DNA of 16,498 nt, taken from contig NW_019091480.1 of the NCBI RefSeq assembly GCF_001949145.1, forward strand, positions 482,543 through 499,040, in the 5' to 3' direction. Under the pieces are notes generated by a model that made no database searches, was not told the origin of the DNA, and saw only the letters and a program-made list of their open reading frames with translations. A program made the position numbers and the translations under genes. Positions 10,701 through 16,327 of this stretch are shown here, piece after piece (within the stretch, counting starts at the first letter, position 1; every line of letters begins with the position of its first letter). The DNA comes from Acanthaster planci. Lineage: Eukaryota; Echinodermata; Asteroidea; Valvatida; Acanthasteridae.

Positions 10701-13700
10701 GCTCATTCTGAATTGTTTTAATGCACAGATAAGAGATACATTGTCTCCAAGTGTCCTCAGCTGATCCAGGAGATGGTCAACACGGCATCGCAGCTTGTCA
10801 CTCTGAAAAACTACGGCAGAGGTAAGACAGAGGCATGGATGCCGACACAGAGTATTAACATAGTCCGATGTTAGAACCAGCATGCTGAAAATATAACTTT
10901 CACAGGGTGAAAAAAGCTGTCATTTGCCAAGAGGAGTGAATAATGACATCATTGTTAATGCCAGACTCTACCGGATATTTCATCACGGCAGATGTGTGCG
11001 TCTGCTTTTGGCGACGGTCTTTAGATGTTTTTGCTTCAGTCCAAATTCACTTCATTTTGAGTTTTGCCAAACAGGTTGTTAACCCTCACACTGTTGGTGG
11101 AATTACCTGGGTCGTATGTCGGATAGTCAAAGCTATGCTGCTAGAAAGTTTGATACCGCACAGTGTGATAGCTTTAGGGCAGTAAAACAGCAGAAGGTTT
11201 GTAGAGGGCAAAGAATACCAGTGTTGAGGGTTCTAAGCTTAATCTCAGACTGGGACCTGTTCATTTTCACTCTATTGCTACCTGCACTGTATGTGTACAT
11301 GCGCAGTCATGGGTCAAAGTAAATAAGAAAATGATTGACTTTTCTTTAGTGGCTAAGGAGCCTCGTTTGGAGTCAATAGAGTTTATCATGCGTCAGAGCC
11401 CCATGCTCATTCAAGCATGCTGGGATAAGTCACCCTTACAGCAGTTGCCTCACTTCACAGAGGATACCTTGAGGAAAAAGGTGAGAGGCTTCTCAGTTTT
11501 TCAGATTCTGTACGTGAGCCTCCTCTCAGGCAATTAGCAAGTGCAAGCCTGTGTTATACCTATATCTGTTTATCTTCTCAGTCGTCTGTCTTGCCATATG
11601 GACAAATCTGGCGAAAAAAAGTAGAAGTCATTACTCTCCAAACAATAGGGTGTCGTGACTTGTCAAACACATGCATGCGCTCATGTTAAGACATGCACGT
11701 GAGTGCAATAGCCCTGCAGCATTGGTGTCTCCTCAGATTTGTCTATACACACCAGTGAAAATGCCCTGAAATAGCTGATGAGTTAAAGTGCCTCATTTTT
11801 CTGGTTGAGACGGGATCTGCTGCATTTGAAACATTAAGCTCTCATATTTCAATGGTTTATTGAGAGCTTGTAACAACGTTCTACTTATTGTTTTCCGCCA
11901 GCGCCACATAAAGACTCTTGCCCAGTTTGCTAAGATGAAGGATGTGGATCGAAGGTATGTCAGAAGTTTCTTGTGTAATCCAAGAAAATATCTGAATTTA
12001 TTGATCGTAGTGATCTACTCAAATCACACCAAATCCTTTGTTCTGCAGGAAACTAATCTCACATTGCCTCTACTTTGACCTGTCAATGGCTATCGGCCCC
12101 ATGTAAAGTATTAGTGGCTTGGCAGTGCCTTTATAAACCGTCTTAAGTCTCTTGTTAGATTTTCACGTTATCTTAAAGAGGCCATATCTAGGCATTAGTG
12201 CTGTTGTTTTGTATACGGTACGTAGAGCGTGACCTGTTCTTCTTATGCACGAAATGTTGCATTCTTTGAAATTACAATGTAATGTGCATAAAAGTTTGGT
12301 GAGTTTCTTTTTTTCTGTTGGGTCTTGATAAACTGTCTTCGATAAACTGTGCTTAACACCTGCCATAGTTGGGTTTACTCATTCTACCTGGCTGTTTTGA
12401 TTTTCTTTTTTTGACTGTTGTTTTTTGTCCCCTCGTATTCTGAAACTGGCCATCCCTTCCTCGTCATCCTGTTGATCTGGAGCTAGGACCCAAGGGAGAA
12501 AGCATTGATCACTGGCATGCGGCGTTTAGATAGCTTGCAAATTCAAAAAGCACTGTACAAAGTCTTGGAAAGTTGGGATTCTTCCTGGTCTTTTGTGGGG
12601 GGGGGATTCCAGTGTCATGCCTGTATTCTGAACACCAAAGTCAAGTGGACTCATTACCTAGTAAGTGTTTTCATCTACTTTCAGGAATATACTGCGCCAC
12701 CTTCATGAGAAGCAATACCAAGATGTTATCAATGTCTTGAAGACACTGCCTAAATTGGAGGCTGATGTGGAACTAGAAGGTCTGTCTTCACTCCCTCGTT
12801 TCTCTCAGTGGTTATTTTCAGAGAATTAGGGGAATGGAGGGTGAATGATGCATCCTTCGGGATCCTTACCGTTTCCTTATCAAGTGCTGTTGTTATTTAT
12901 TGGCAGTGTCTCACTGAAAATGTTTTGATTGATATTTTGAAGTTCTTGCTGATGAAGACAAGAAAACCATCACAGCAGGCTCCCTGGTGACAGCAACTGT
13001 CACTTTAAGAAGAGGTACTTTCCAGGTATGTGGCTATCCAGTCTGCCCCACTATGCCACAACCAGTCCCAGCAATATACACCAACTTGCCCCTTCCTCCA
13101 CTCCCCCTCACACCCCCATATCCATCCTCTCATTAGCAAAGCCAGAGGCACCATACGTTGTTCTGCATGAGACTGGATATGAGTGTGTGATATCCAAATC
13201 TGTAACAACAAATGAGTTGAGCATTATTTTAAGAAGATATTTTCAAATGCGATAATCTCAGAATGGCCATTCTACAGGCTATTTGCTCTTTCCGCACTGC
13301 TGCCATAAGCGCAGGGAGCCTCAAACTGGCAGCTTCTCCCAATTTAATGTAGTCGGACCTCTGGTTCCTGTAACTAAGCAACATATATGGGAATCACTGA
13401 ACCAAATGTTTTGTGTAAAGCTGCCAGTTTGAGGCTGTCTGTGCTTATGGCAGCATTGTGCAAAGAGCCAATAGAGGTTTTTGTCACATTCTGAAGGCAC
13501 CAACAAAGGTATGACACATGATCCAGAAAGTATGCTGTGTGTAAAGCTTGTAACTTGTACATTAGCCTATTTGAGACTAACTGTAACGAGATCCTCACTC
13601 TTAATGTACATTCTTAAGAATAGCGCCCTCGTGCATTGAAGTGCTACATGTACTATGTAGTTGGCCTTTTTGTCATTCATCATTTCCTTTTAATATCTTA

Positions 13701-16315
13701 GGTCCAGGAACAAGAATCCAATGGTGCAGTAGAGGCCATAGAGGAAGCCAAAGAGACTCAAGAAGATGATAAGGTAAATGTGGGTTTTTAAAGGGCTTTT
13801 TTTTCTTCAATAGGAGACCAAAAGTGCCGAGTTACCACATCACAGCAGCCACATTCTTTTTCAGTTACCATGGTTACTGTGCCAAAACCAGAAAAGTAAG
13901 AAACCTTTGAGATTCCTTGGGAAGAATTGCATAAAGTCGCCACAGTGTCAGTGGTGGTAAAGGAGAACTGTACTGTCAGACATGAGAGTTTGCAGAAAGC
14001 AGTTAACAATTTCTTTTCTTAACCACTACCAGCCGGGGACTCCGGGATCGGAGCCGTGTGGTTTATATGTGTAACCGGGGTCTCCGAACTCGGACAAAGG
14101 AAACAGGGCCCTGTAACAAAAGACCGTACTCCGAACAAAAGACCAGGCTGCTGGGCATGACCGGAATTTTTCGCCCTCAAAAGTGGTGATAATCCAGCAT
14201 TTTTTTGAAACCGTATANTCCATTTTCCTGCCACAATTTCCTTTTTGACATCATTTGCGAGTAGTTAGCACATATTATGTATGTGATTTGAGAATCTGTT
14301 AGAGATGGTTTTGAGTGAAGTGACATGAACACCGTTTCACATGTTGCCCCAACCGCTGTTACTTTATCAAACGATGAATTATTGTTATTTGACAAATCCA
14401 CAGCATGGTATTTATCAAACAGGCACTCAACTTCAAGGTAAACTCATCCATGCACCCTTGACCATCCTGTGGTCCATTGAGTTTGGCTACATAAATTAAA
14501 CGAGCTGTTCTTTAACCGTTGAAAATAAACTGTAGTTTTCTTGGTTTTCTCAAAGCAGTGAACTCAAAATATCAAACAAGTCAATGGAATGATAGCCACA
14601 GTAAATAACAAACTCCCTAGAGGGGTTAGTTTTGTAAAACTACAGCAGAAAGCCAGTGGTGTACACCGTCTTTGAAGGTATAATTCAGACATTGTTTTTG
14701 AAAGTGAAATCAGGTCTTAAGTAAACAGCACTGGAGTCGAATGAAAAAAACCTACTTAAATGCCGATTTCAAAGTTAATGAAAGCGTGTATCCTTTTTTT
14801 TTGTCACTAGACTGATTCTCCGCACACACACAAACCCAAGACCCATGTCTGGGAAAAGCACCGCAAGAAGAAAGGCAAAAGTGGAGGGGGCGGAGCCAAG
14901 CACAAGCCAAACAAGAAGGCAGCCGCCAAGAAGGCTGCTGCAGCGAAGGCAGCATCAGGCAAGGGAGCCAAGGACTCACCGCAGCATAACGGCAAGGAGA
15001 CAGCCAACCACATCAGCAACGACACCAAAGGGGTGAGACAAAACTTATCAAGAATCCTCAATCTCTCTCCTTTATCCTACAAGAACCCCTTCCTTGTACC
15101 TGCTCTCAGTCAACTGAGGGGCATAATTCTCCAATCCCATGCTAAGTTTATATGTTTTGCCAGTTCTCTAGCGTATTTTGTGAACACATGCTTAATCCTG
15201 TCAGAATGCTAGTGAAAAAAATCACAAGCTTACTTAGATGGGACTCAAACCCATGAGTGCTTGCTTACTAGTGCAGAAATCTCAGCACTCGACCACCGAG
15301 CTTGCTGGAGTTGGCTGGCTTGTTCAAGGCAAACAACAGAGAGGGACAAAGCACCCAGTATTAAATTAACACCTCCCAAACGCAAAGATTACACTGTATA
15401 TTTAAAAAATCCTGGGCTACAGATGTCTAGAAATGTTGTGCATGGGGAAACCTATGTCACCTCAGGAGTTCATGACCTTTCAAACAAACCTCTGAATTCC
15501 CTCAGCGATTTCTTGTAATGATCTGAAGCTTAAAATCCTAGATGGGTGTTTTTTTTTTCTTCTTGGTTGCCTACACAGGCAGTCCAGGAAATAGTCCCTA
15601 GCAAAGGAGATTCTGGAGACAGTGGCAGTGAATCTGAACAGGAAGACACCAGTAAACACTCAGCCAGGTCAGTCCGGTGCTGTTAGGTCTATATTGACGA
15701 GCAGGTTCCTTTAACTGTTACAGGCTGTTCACTGGTACATGCACATACATTGTCGCAAAGAGACCACTTTGGCCCAGAATCATCTCTATGTTTTTTGTGT
15801 CAAATAAACCAGGTTATTTGATGCAGACAGTTTGATGAAATCAGCCGAATCATGGTGGTCTCTGTCCAGCAAAATTTGTCAACCTCAATTTTGTTTCAAT
15901 GAAGAGACAAATTTACACTGACTCTCAAATTATCCCTACGATAACAATTTTTGGACCTGCCATCTGCAGTGGCAACAGTATGAAGTGCTGGTGACATGGT
16001 TTTTCTTGAGTCTGGGTTTTCACGAAGGGAAACAGTACTTGCTCTTCCCAGTGGTTTGTTCTCAGCATTCCAAGTCTGGGATACCTCACTTGGTATCGGG
16101 AATGACAAATTTTCCAAACCCAATTGCTGATGTATTTTGCCCTGTCTTGTCTTTGTCCACACAGCGAGGACAACAGGAGTAGTGATGGAGGTGAGCAGGA
16201 GGAGGAAGAGGAAGATGAATGGGAGAGGTTACAGTCAGGAATCACTCGCAAAGAAAAGGTCCTAGAAGGATCCTCTAAGGTGTCTCATGAGGTCCATGCT
16301 CCTTACTACCCTGAG
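1654..16315 (+). CDS. SEC63: SEC63 translocation protein, 19 exons, 3' end outside the window
   Basis: Sec63 is a multi-pass ER membrane protein. It associates with the Sec61 channel and Sec62, and its lumenal J domain recruits BiP to drive post-translational import and help gate the channel. Coding segments: 1654-1774, 3909-4014, 4594-4708, 5356-5468, 6862-6923, 7161-7219, 8231-8281, 8899-9007, 9619-9713, 9864-10002, 10729-10821, 11350-11480, 11902-11954, 12685-12779, 12943-13025, 13702-13773, 14811-15032, 15579-15667, 16165-16315. These sum to 1959 nt, or 653 codons, with matching phases, GT-AG borders and no internal stop. Domain order is N-terminal TM (about 14-34), TM2 (77-92), J domain (105-168, HPD at 133-135), TM3 (191-209), Sec63/Brl region (210 to about 475), Lys/Ala-rich linker (500-550) and acidic run (613-621). 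Human SEC63 is about 760 residues, so roughly 100-115 C-terminal residues are missing to the right. Identity comes from the ordered match across the whole family, not from one motif. Confidence 0.97.
2208..2543 (+). repeat. Pair of 24-base direct repeats in intron 1
   Basis: GGTGGGACATTTACACGATTAAAT at 2208-2231 recurs at 2520-2543 with three substitutions. The intervening sequence is AT-rich. It could be two ends of an old insertion or two copies of a short repeat. Confidence 0.5.
2762..3037. mobile_element. Foldback (MITE-like) element in intron 1
   Basis: The first about 63 bases (from AGCTGGGTCATTCC) match the reverse complement of the last about 61 bases (ending GGAATGACCCAGCT) with roughly ten differences. 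A second inner pair, 2871-2885 and 2951-2965 (CCACTTGACATGACA), continues the fold. The whole 276-base unit can therefore form a long imperfect hairpin. No coding capacity and no clear target-site duplication are seen. The family is unknown. Confidence 0.8.
3909..4014 (+). CDS. SEC63: SEC63 exon 2 (residues 41-76): cytosolic loop with Cys cluster
   Basis: Acceptor is ATGTTTAG at 3908 and donor is GTAGGT at 4015. The exon encodes a charged loop starting DDPEKLKS, with a C-x-C-x2-C cluster (Cys50, Cys52, Cys55) and then a basic stretch leading into TM2. In Sec63 topology this loop lies between TM1 and TM2 on the cytosolic side. Human SEC63 keeps a basic loop here but, as I recall it, lacks this cysteine cluster. 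The phase (1 base in, 2 bases out) fits both neighbours exactly. Confidence 0.93.
4015..4593 (+). other. SEC63 intron 2
   Basis: 579 bases, GT-AG. It contains the foldback repeat at 4085-4205. The rest is unremarkable. Confidence 0.85.
4085..4205. mobile_element. Short foldback repeat in intron 2
   Basis: The unit starts AGGCTGCATCCGAA and ends TTTCGGACACAGCCT. Its inner parts (AGAGCTAGGTCTAGGTCT and GACCTAGTCGTAGCTCT) also pair, giving a 121-base imperfect hairpin. A diverged relative is at about 9130-9215, sharing GACAATAGAC and GTAGCTCT(A/G)GAAGC. It is non-coding and of unknown family. Confidence 0.7.
4594..4708 (+). CDS. SEC63: SEC63 exon 3 (residues 76-114): TM2 and start of J domain
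   Basis: Acceptor is CAAACAG at 4593 and donor is GTAAGT at 4709. It encodes hydrophobic helix 77-92 (WIFLAGAWVLFIYLAF), matching TM2 of the family. A charged segment follows, then EYDPYDILELD, the helix I entry of the J domain (compare YDPYEVL in DnaJ proteins). The J domain therefore begins directly after TM2, on the lumenal side. Confidence 0.96.
4709..5355 (+). other. SEC63 intron 3
   Basis: 647 bases, GT-AG. It includes a 116-codon open frame (4771-5121) without recognisable features, and a perfect 10-bp stem with a 10-base loop (5010-5039, TGAGATTTGG/CCAAATCTCA). No gene is supported. Confidence 0.8.
5356..5468 (+). CDS. SEC63: SEC63 exon 4 (residues 115-152): J-domain core with HPD
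   Basis: Acceptor is CTTACAG at 5355 and donor is GTGAGT at 5469. It encodes J-domain helix II (AEIKRKYRLL), the catalytic HPD loop at residues 133-135 followed by KGGD, and helix III (FIKIAKAYAA). HPD is the element that stimulates Hsp70 ATPase, so the BiP-activating function looks intact. Confidence 0.97.
5469..6861 (+). other. SEC63 intron 4
   Basis: 1393 bases, GT-AG. It contains one AGGGCGCTGT word (5663-5672) beside the short palindrome TCTAGA, and a TGTACATGTATG tract near 6160-6175. Otherwise it is AT-rich with no gene or clear element. Confidence 0.8.
6862..6923 (+). CDS. SEC63: SEC63 exon 5 (residues 152-173): end of J domain
   Basis: Acceptor is CTCTTGCAG at 6861 and donor is GTGAGC at 6924. 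It encodes LTNDESRENWEKYGNPDGP, the conserved J-domain exit of Sec63 (compare ..NWE.[FY]GNPDGP.. in the family). The exon adds 1 base to codon 152, 20 full codons and 1 base of codon 173. Confidence 0.95.
7161..7219 (+). CDS. SEC63: SEC63 exon 6 (residues 173-192): lumenal segment before TM3
   Basis: A pyrimidine-rich acceptor (TTTTTTTCTTTCAG) ends at 7160; donor GTAAAT is at 7220. It encodes TSFGIALPAWIVDQNNSIL, one of the most conserved stretches of Sec63, leading into TM3. It ends in phase 0. Confidence 0.96.
7220..8230 (+). other. SEC63 intron 6
   Basis: 1011 bases, GT-AG. More than half of it is the TTAA-bounded element at 7616-8167. The remainder is AT-rich without visible features. 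Confidence 0.85.
7616..8167. mobile_element. TTAA-flanked, probably piggyBac-type non-autonomous element, copy 1
   Basis: Flanked by TTAA at 7612-7615 and 8168-8171. The ends are inverted repeats: left CCGCTTGCTGCTGGG, right (reverse complement) CCACTTGCTGCCGGG. TTAA target duplication with CC-starting ends is typical of piggyBac elements; the assignment is inferred. Near the right end a word close to GGTCTTTTGTT occurs three times (8048, 8067, 8088). The 552-base unit has no transposase ORF. About 200 bases at its right end are shared with 14023-14219. Confidence 0.7.
8231..8281 (+). CDS. SEC63: SEC63 exon 7 (residues 193-209): TM3
   Basis: Small 51-base exon of 17 complete codons. Acceptor is CTTGGAACAG at 8230 and donor is GTGAGC at 8282. 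It encodes VLGIYGLAFMVILPIAV, the third transmembrane helix, nearly as in vertebrates. Both ends are phase 0, so skipping it would keep the frame but remove TM3. Confidence 0.95.
8282..8898 (+). other. SEC63 intron 7
   Basis: 617 bases, GT-AG. It has a perfect palindrome with one central base (8363-8381, CTAGTCACA/TGTGACTAG) overlapping a smaller stem (GACTAC 8344-8349 / GTAGTC 8358-8363), and three GACTGGT words at 8557-8598. No gene is seen. Confidence 0.8.
8899..9007 (+). CDS. SEC63: SEC63 exon 8 (residues 210-246): start of cytosolic domain
   Basis: Acceptor is TTGACAG at 8898 and donor is GTAAGC at 9008. It begins GTWWYRSIRYS, the conserved membrane-exit motif (WWYRSIRY). An amphipathic stretch, EVLLETSQLYLWFINKT, then opens the Sec63/Brl helical region on the cytosolic face. 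Confidence 0.96.
9008..9618 (+). other. SEC63 intron 8
   Basis: 611 bases, GT-AG. A diverged relative of the intron 2 foldback lies at about 9130-9215. An antisense open frame (9786-9427) overlapping exon 9 has no support. Confidence 0.8.
9130..9215. repeat. Diverged copy of the intron 2 foldback family
   Basis: Shares GACAATAGAC followed by GTAGCTCTAGAAGC with 4157-4187 in the same orientation. It also has an opposing TCTAGAGCTTC word on its left side, as expected for the left arm. The match is partial. Confidence 0.45.
9619..9713 (+). CDS. SEC63: SEC63 exon 9 (residues 246-277)
   Basis: Acceptor is ATTCCTGCAG at 9618 and donor is GTGAGT at 9714. It encodes ALMILSASCEFDQRHN, matching the family's ILA.A.EF pattern, followed by an acidic segment ending SDDEELPP. 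It lies in the helical Sec63/Brl region. It ends in phase 0. Confidence 0.94.
9864..10002 (+). CDS. SEC63: SEC63 exon 10 (residues 278-324)
   Basis: Acceptor is TCTCTTGTAG at 9863 and donor is GTAAGT at 10003. It encodes a charged linker (EFDSESGKKSKERP), then YSRKARILLYAHLARTDLP, which matches the conserved Sec63-domain motif Y..KAR.LL..HL.R. The region resembles the Brr2-type helicase Sec63 fold. Confidence 0.95.
10003..10728 (+). other. SEC63 intron 10
   Basis: 726 bases, GT-AG. I see no repeat or gene in it beyond short chance open frames. Confidence 0.8.
10729..10821 (+). CDS. SEC63: SEC63 exon 11 (residues 324-355)
   Basis: Acceptor is TTAATGCACAG at 10728 and donor is GTAAGA at 10822. 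It encodes KRYIVSKCPQLIQEMVNTA, matching the family's KCP.L.QEM.N helix. Phase: 2 bases in, 30 codons, 1 base out. Confidence 0.95.
10822..11349 (+). other. SEC63 intron 11
   Basis: 528 bases, GT-AG. I see no repeat or gene that I can support. Confidence 0.8.
11350..11480 (+). CDS. SEC63: SEC63 exon 12 (residues 355-398)
   Basis: Acceptor is TTTTCTTTAG at 11349 and donor is GTGAGA at 11481. It encodes PRLESIEFIMRQSPMLIQAC and then SPLQQLPHFTEDTLR, the conserved SPL.QLPH motif of the Sec63 domain. It ends in phase 0 and is followed by a readable extension of about 19 codons into the intron (stop near 11537). Confidence 0.96.
11481..11901 (+). other. SEC63 intron 12, with a weak foldback
   Basis: 421 bases, GT-AG. 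TATGGACAAATCTGGCGA near 11598 and the reverse complement of the sequence near 11730-11750 (TATAGACAAATCTGAGGA) pair. CATGCATGCGCTCATGT and ACATGCACGTGAGTGC pair near the centre. This suggests a decayed foldback of about 150 bases. Confidence 0.4.
11902..11954 (+). CDS. SEC63: SEC63 exon 13 (residues 399-416)
   Basis: Acceptor is TTTTCCGCCAG at 11901 and donor is GTATGT at 11955. It encodes RHIKTLAQFAKMKDVDR, matching the IKT...L...K..DR helix of the family. Compared with the human protein, about 6 residues are missing just before IKT, at the exon 12/13 junction. An alternative splice site cannot be excluded there. Confidence 0.93.
11955..12684 (+). other. SEC63 intron 13
   Basis: 730 bases, GT-AG. 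Reading through the donor stays open to a TGA at 12076-12078. A G-run (about 12596-12606) is present. No gene or clear repeat. Confidence 0.75.
12685..12779 (+). CDS. SEC63: SEC63 exon 14 (residues 416-448)
   Basis: Acceptor is ATCTACTTTCAG at 12684. It encodes NILRHLHEKQYQDVINVLKT, corresponding to the family helix ending the Brl helical part, then an acidic strand. The donor is GTCTGT at 12780, a non-optimal 5' splice site. It is supported because it joins exon 15 in frame at a conserved position. Confidence 0.92.
12943..13025 (+). CDS. SEC63: SEC63 exon 15 (residues 448-475): start of FN3-like part
   Basis: Acceptor is GATATTTTGAAG at 12942 and donor is GTATGT at 13026. It encodes LADEDKKTITAGSLVTATVT, matching the family's D......ITVGSLVTV.V.L, the first strands of the beta-sandwich. 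The preceding intron is only 163 bases. Reading through the donor stays open and proline-rich for about 32 codons, to a TAG near 13137. Confidence 0.94.
13026..13701 (+). other. SEC63 intron 15
   Basis: 676 bases, GT-AG. It contains the foldback at 13279-13474 and a variant of the AGGGCGCTGT word (minus, 13620-13629, one difference). Confidence 0.85.
13279..13474. mobile_element. Foldback element with about 57-base near-identical arms in intron 15
   Basis: Left arm 13279-13335 (CTATTTGCTCTTTCCGCACT then GCTGCCATAAGC and GCCTCAAACTGGCAGCTT) matches the reverse complement of 13418-13474 at all but about seven positions. The roughly 80-base centre is largely unpaired. It is non-coding. The good arm identity suggests a fairly recent foldback insertion. 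Confidence 0.8.
13702..13773 (+). CDS. SEC63: SEC63 exon 16 (residues 476-499): acidic linker
   Basis: Acceptor is TTAATATCTTAG at 13701 and donor is GTAAAT at 13774. It is 24 full codons, phase 0 at both ends, encoding a Glu-rich low-complexity segment (VQEQESNGAVEAIEEAKE). Human SEC63 has a comparable Glu-rich linker at this place. Support comes from phase, splice sites and position, not from sequence conservation. Confidence 0.88.
13774..14810 (+). other. SEC63 intron 16
   Basis: 1037 bases, GT-AG. It contains copy 2 of the TTAA element (14023-14219), one ambiguous base (N at 14219), and a minus-strand open frame just beyond that copy. The rest shows nothing clear. Confidence 0.85.
14023..14219 (-). 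mobile_element. TTAA-type element, copy 2, one end only, inverted relative to copy 1
   Basis: Preceded by TTAA at 14019-14022 and starting CCACTACCAGCCGGGG, it is the reverse complement counterpart of about 7965-8167. The AACAAAAGACC words at 14114 and 14133 and the GACAAAGG at 14093 keep the 19- and 21-base spacing seen in copy 1. The opposite end with TTAA was not found, so it is truncated or its other half is a different sequence. Confidence 0.65.
14811..15032 (+). CDS. SEC63: SEC63 exon 17 (residues 500-573): Lys/Ala-rich linker
   Basis: A strong T-tract acceptor (CCTTTTTTTTTTGTCACTAG) ends at 14810; donor GTGAGA is at 15033. It is the largest coding exon, 74 codons, phase 0 at both ends. 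It encodes VWEKHRKKKGKSGGGG and then a run of alternating Lys and Ala (about 529-550). The GC content is clearly above the flanking introns. The human protein has a Lys-rich linker here too, but the Ala/Lys repeats look lineage-specific. Confidence 0.92.
15033..15578 (+). other. SEC63 intron 17
   Basis: 546 bases, GT-AG. Its middle is the tRNA-derived SINE-like element at about 15170-15385. A T-tract precedes the exon 18 acceptor. Confidence 0.85.
15170..15385 (-). mobile_element. tRNA-derived SINE-like element, minus strand
   Basis: On the minus strand, 15295-15285 reads TGGTCGAGTGC, a good pol III A box. 15251-15241 reads GGTTTGAGTCC, a B box with one change from GGTTCGANTCC. They are 33 bases apart, as in a tRNA, and GGG/CCC of the T-arm is kept. 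CTAGTAA between them resembles an anticodon loop. Acceptor stem pairing is absent, so this is a tRNA-like head rather than a tRNA gene. The 3' part (15233-15170) recurs at 1-75. Confidence 0.55.
15579..15667 (+). CDS. SEC63: SEC63 exon 18 (residues 574-603): Ser/Glu-rich linker
   Basis: Acceptor is TTGCCTACACAG at 15578 after a T-tract; donor GTCAGT is at 15668. It encodes a disordered Ser/Asp/Glu-rich stretch (SKGDSGDSGSESEQEDTS) with several acidic-context serines that would suit CK2. The phase agrees with exons 17 and 19. Confidence 0.9.
15668..16164 (+). other. SEC63 intron 18
   Basis: 497 bases, GT-AG. Antisense open frames (16251-15896) overlap exon 19 and lack any support. No repeat recognised. 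Confidence 0.8.
16165..16315 (+). CDS. SEC63: SEC63 exon 19 (residues 603-653): acidic run and return to conserved core
   Basis: Acceptor is TTTGTCCACACAG at 16164 and donor is GTAAGA at 16316. It encodes an acidic run (EQEEEEEDEWERLQ), then ITRKEKVLEGSSKVSHEVHA and YYPE. This parallels human ..AEWQELQ.SI.RKE..LE..SK..H.VY..YFPE, so the second half of the FN3-like domain follows in the next exon, outside the window. Ends in phase 0. Confidence 0.95.
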
Positions 16316-16327
16316 GTAAGATGTTGG

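Noticed and set aside
14752-15061. Two - strand frames, Ala/Leu/Pro-rich and signal-peptide-like
   Set aside because: They are antisense to the Lys/Ala-rich exon 17, whose complement yields Leu/Ala/Pro-rich frames.
15239-15303. Functional tRNA gene (Thr-AGT-like loop)
   Set aside because: A and B boxes are present, but the acceptor stem does not pair and the anticodon stem is mostly broken; a SINE head is more likely.
15896-16251. Two overlapping - strand frames, one Ser-rich
   Set aside because: The Ser-rich part is the complement of the Glu-rich run in exon 19; the remainder is intron 18.
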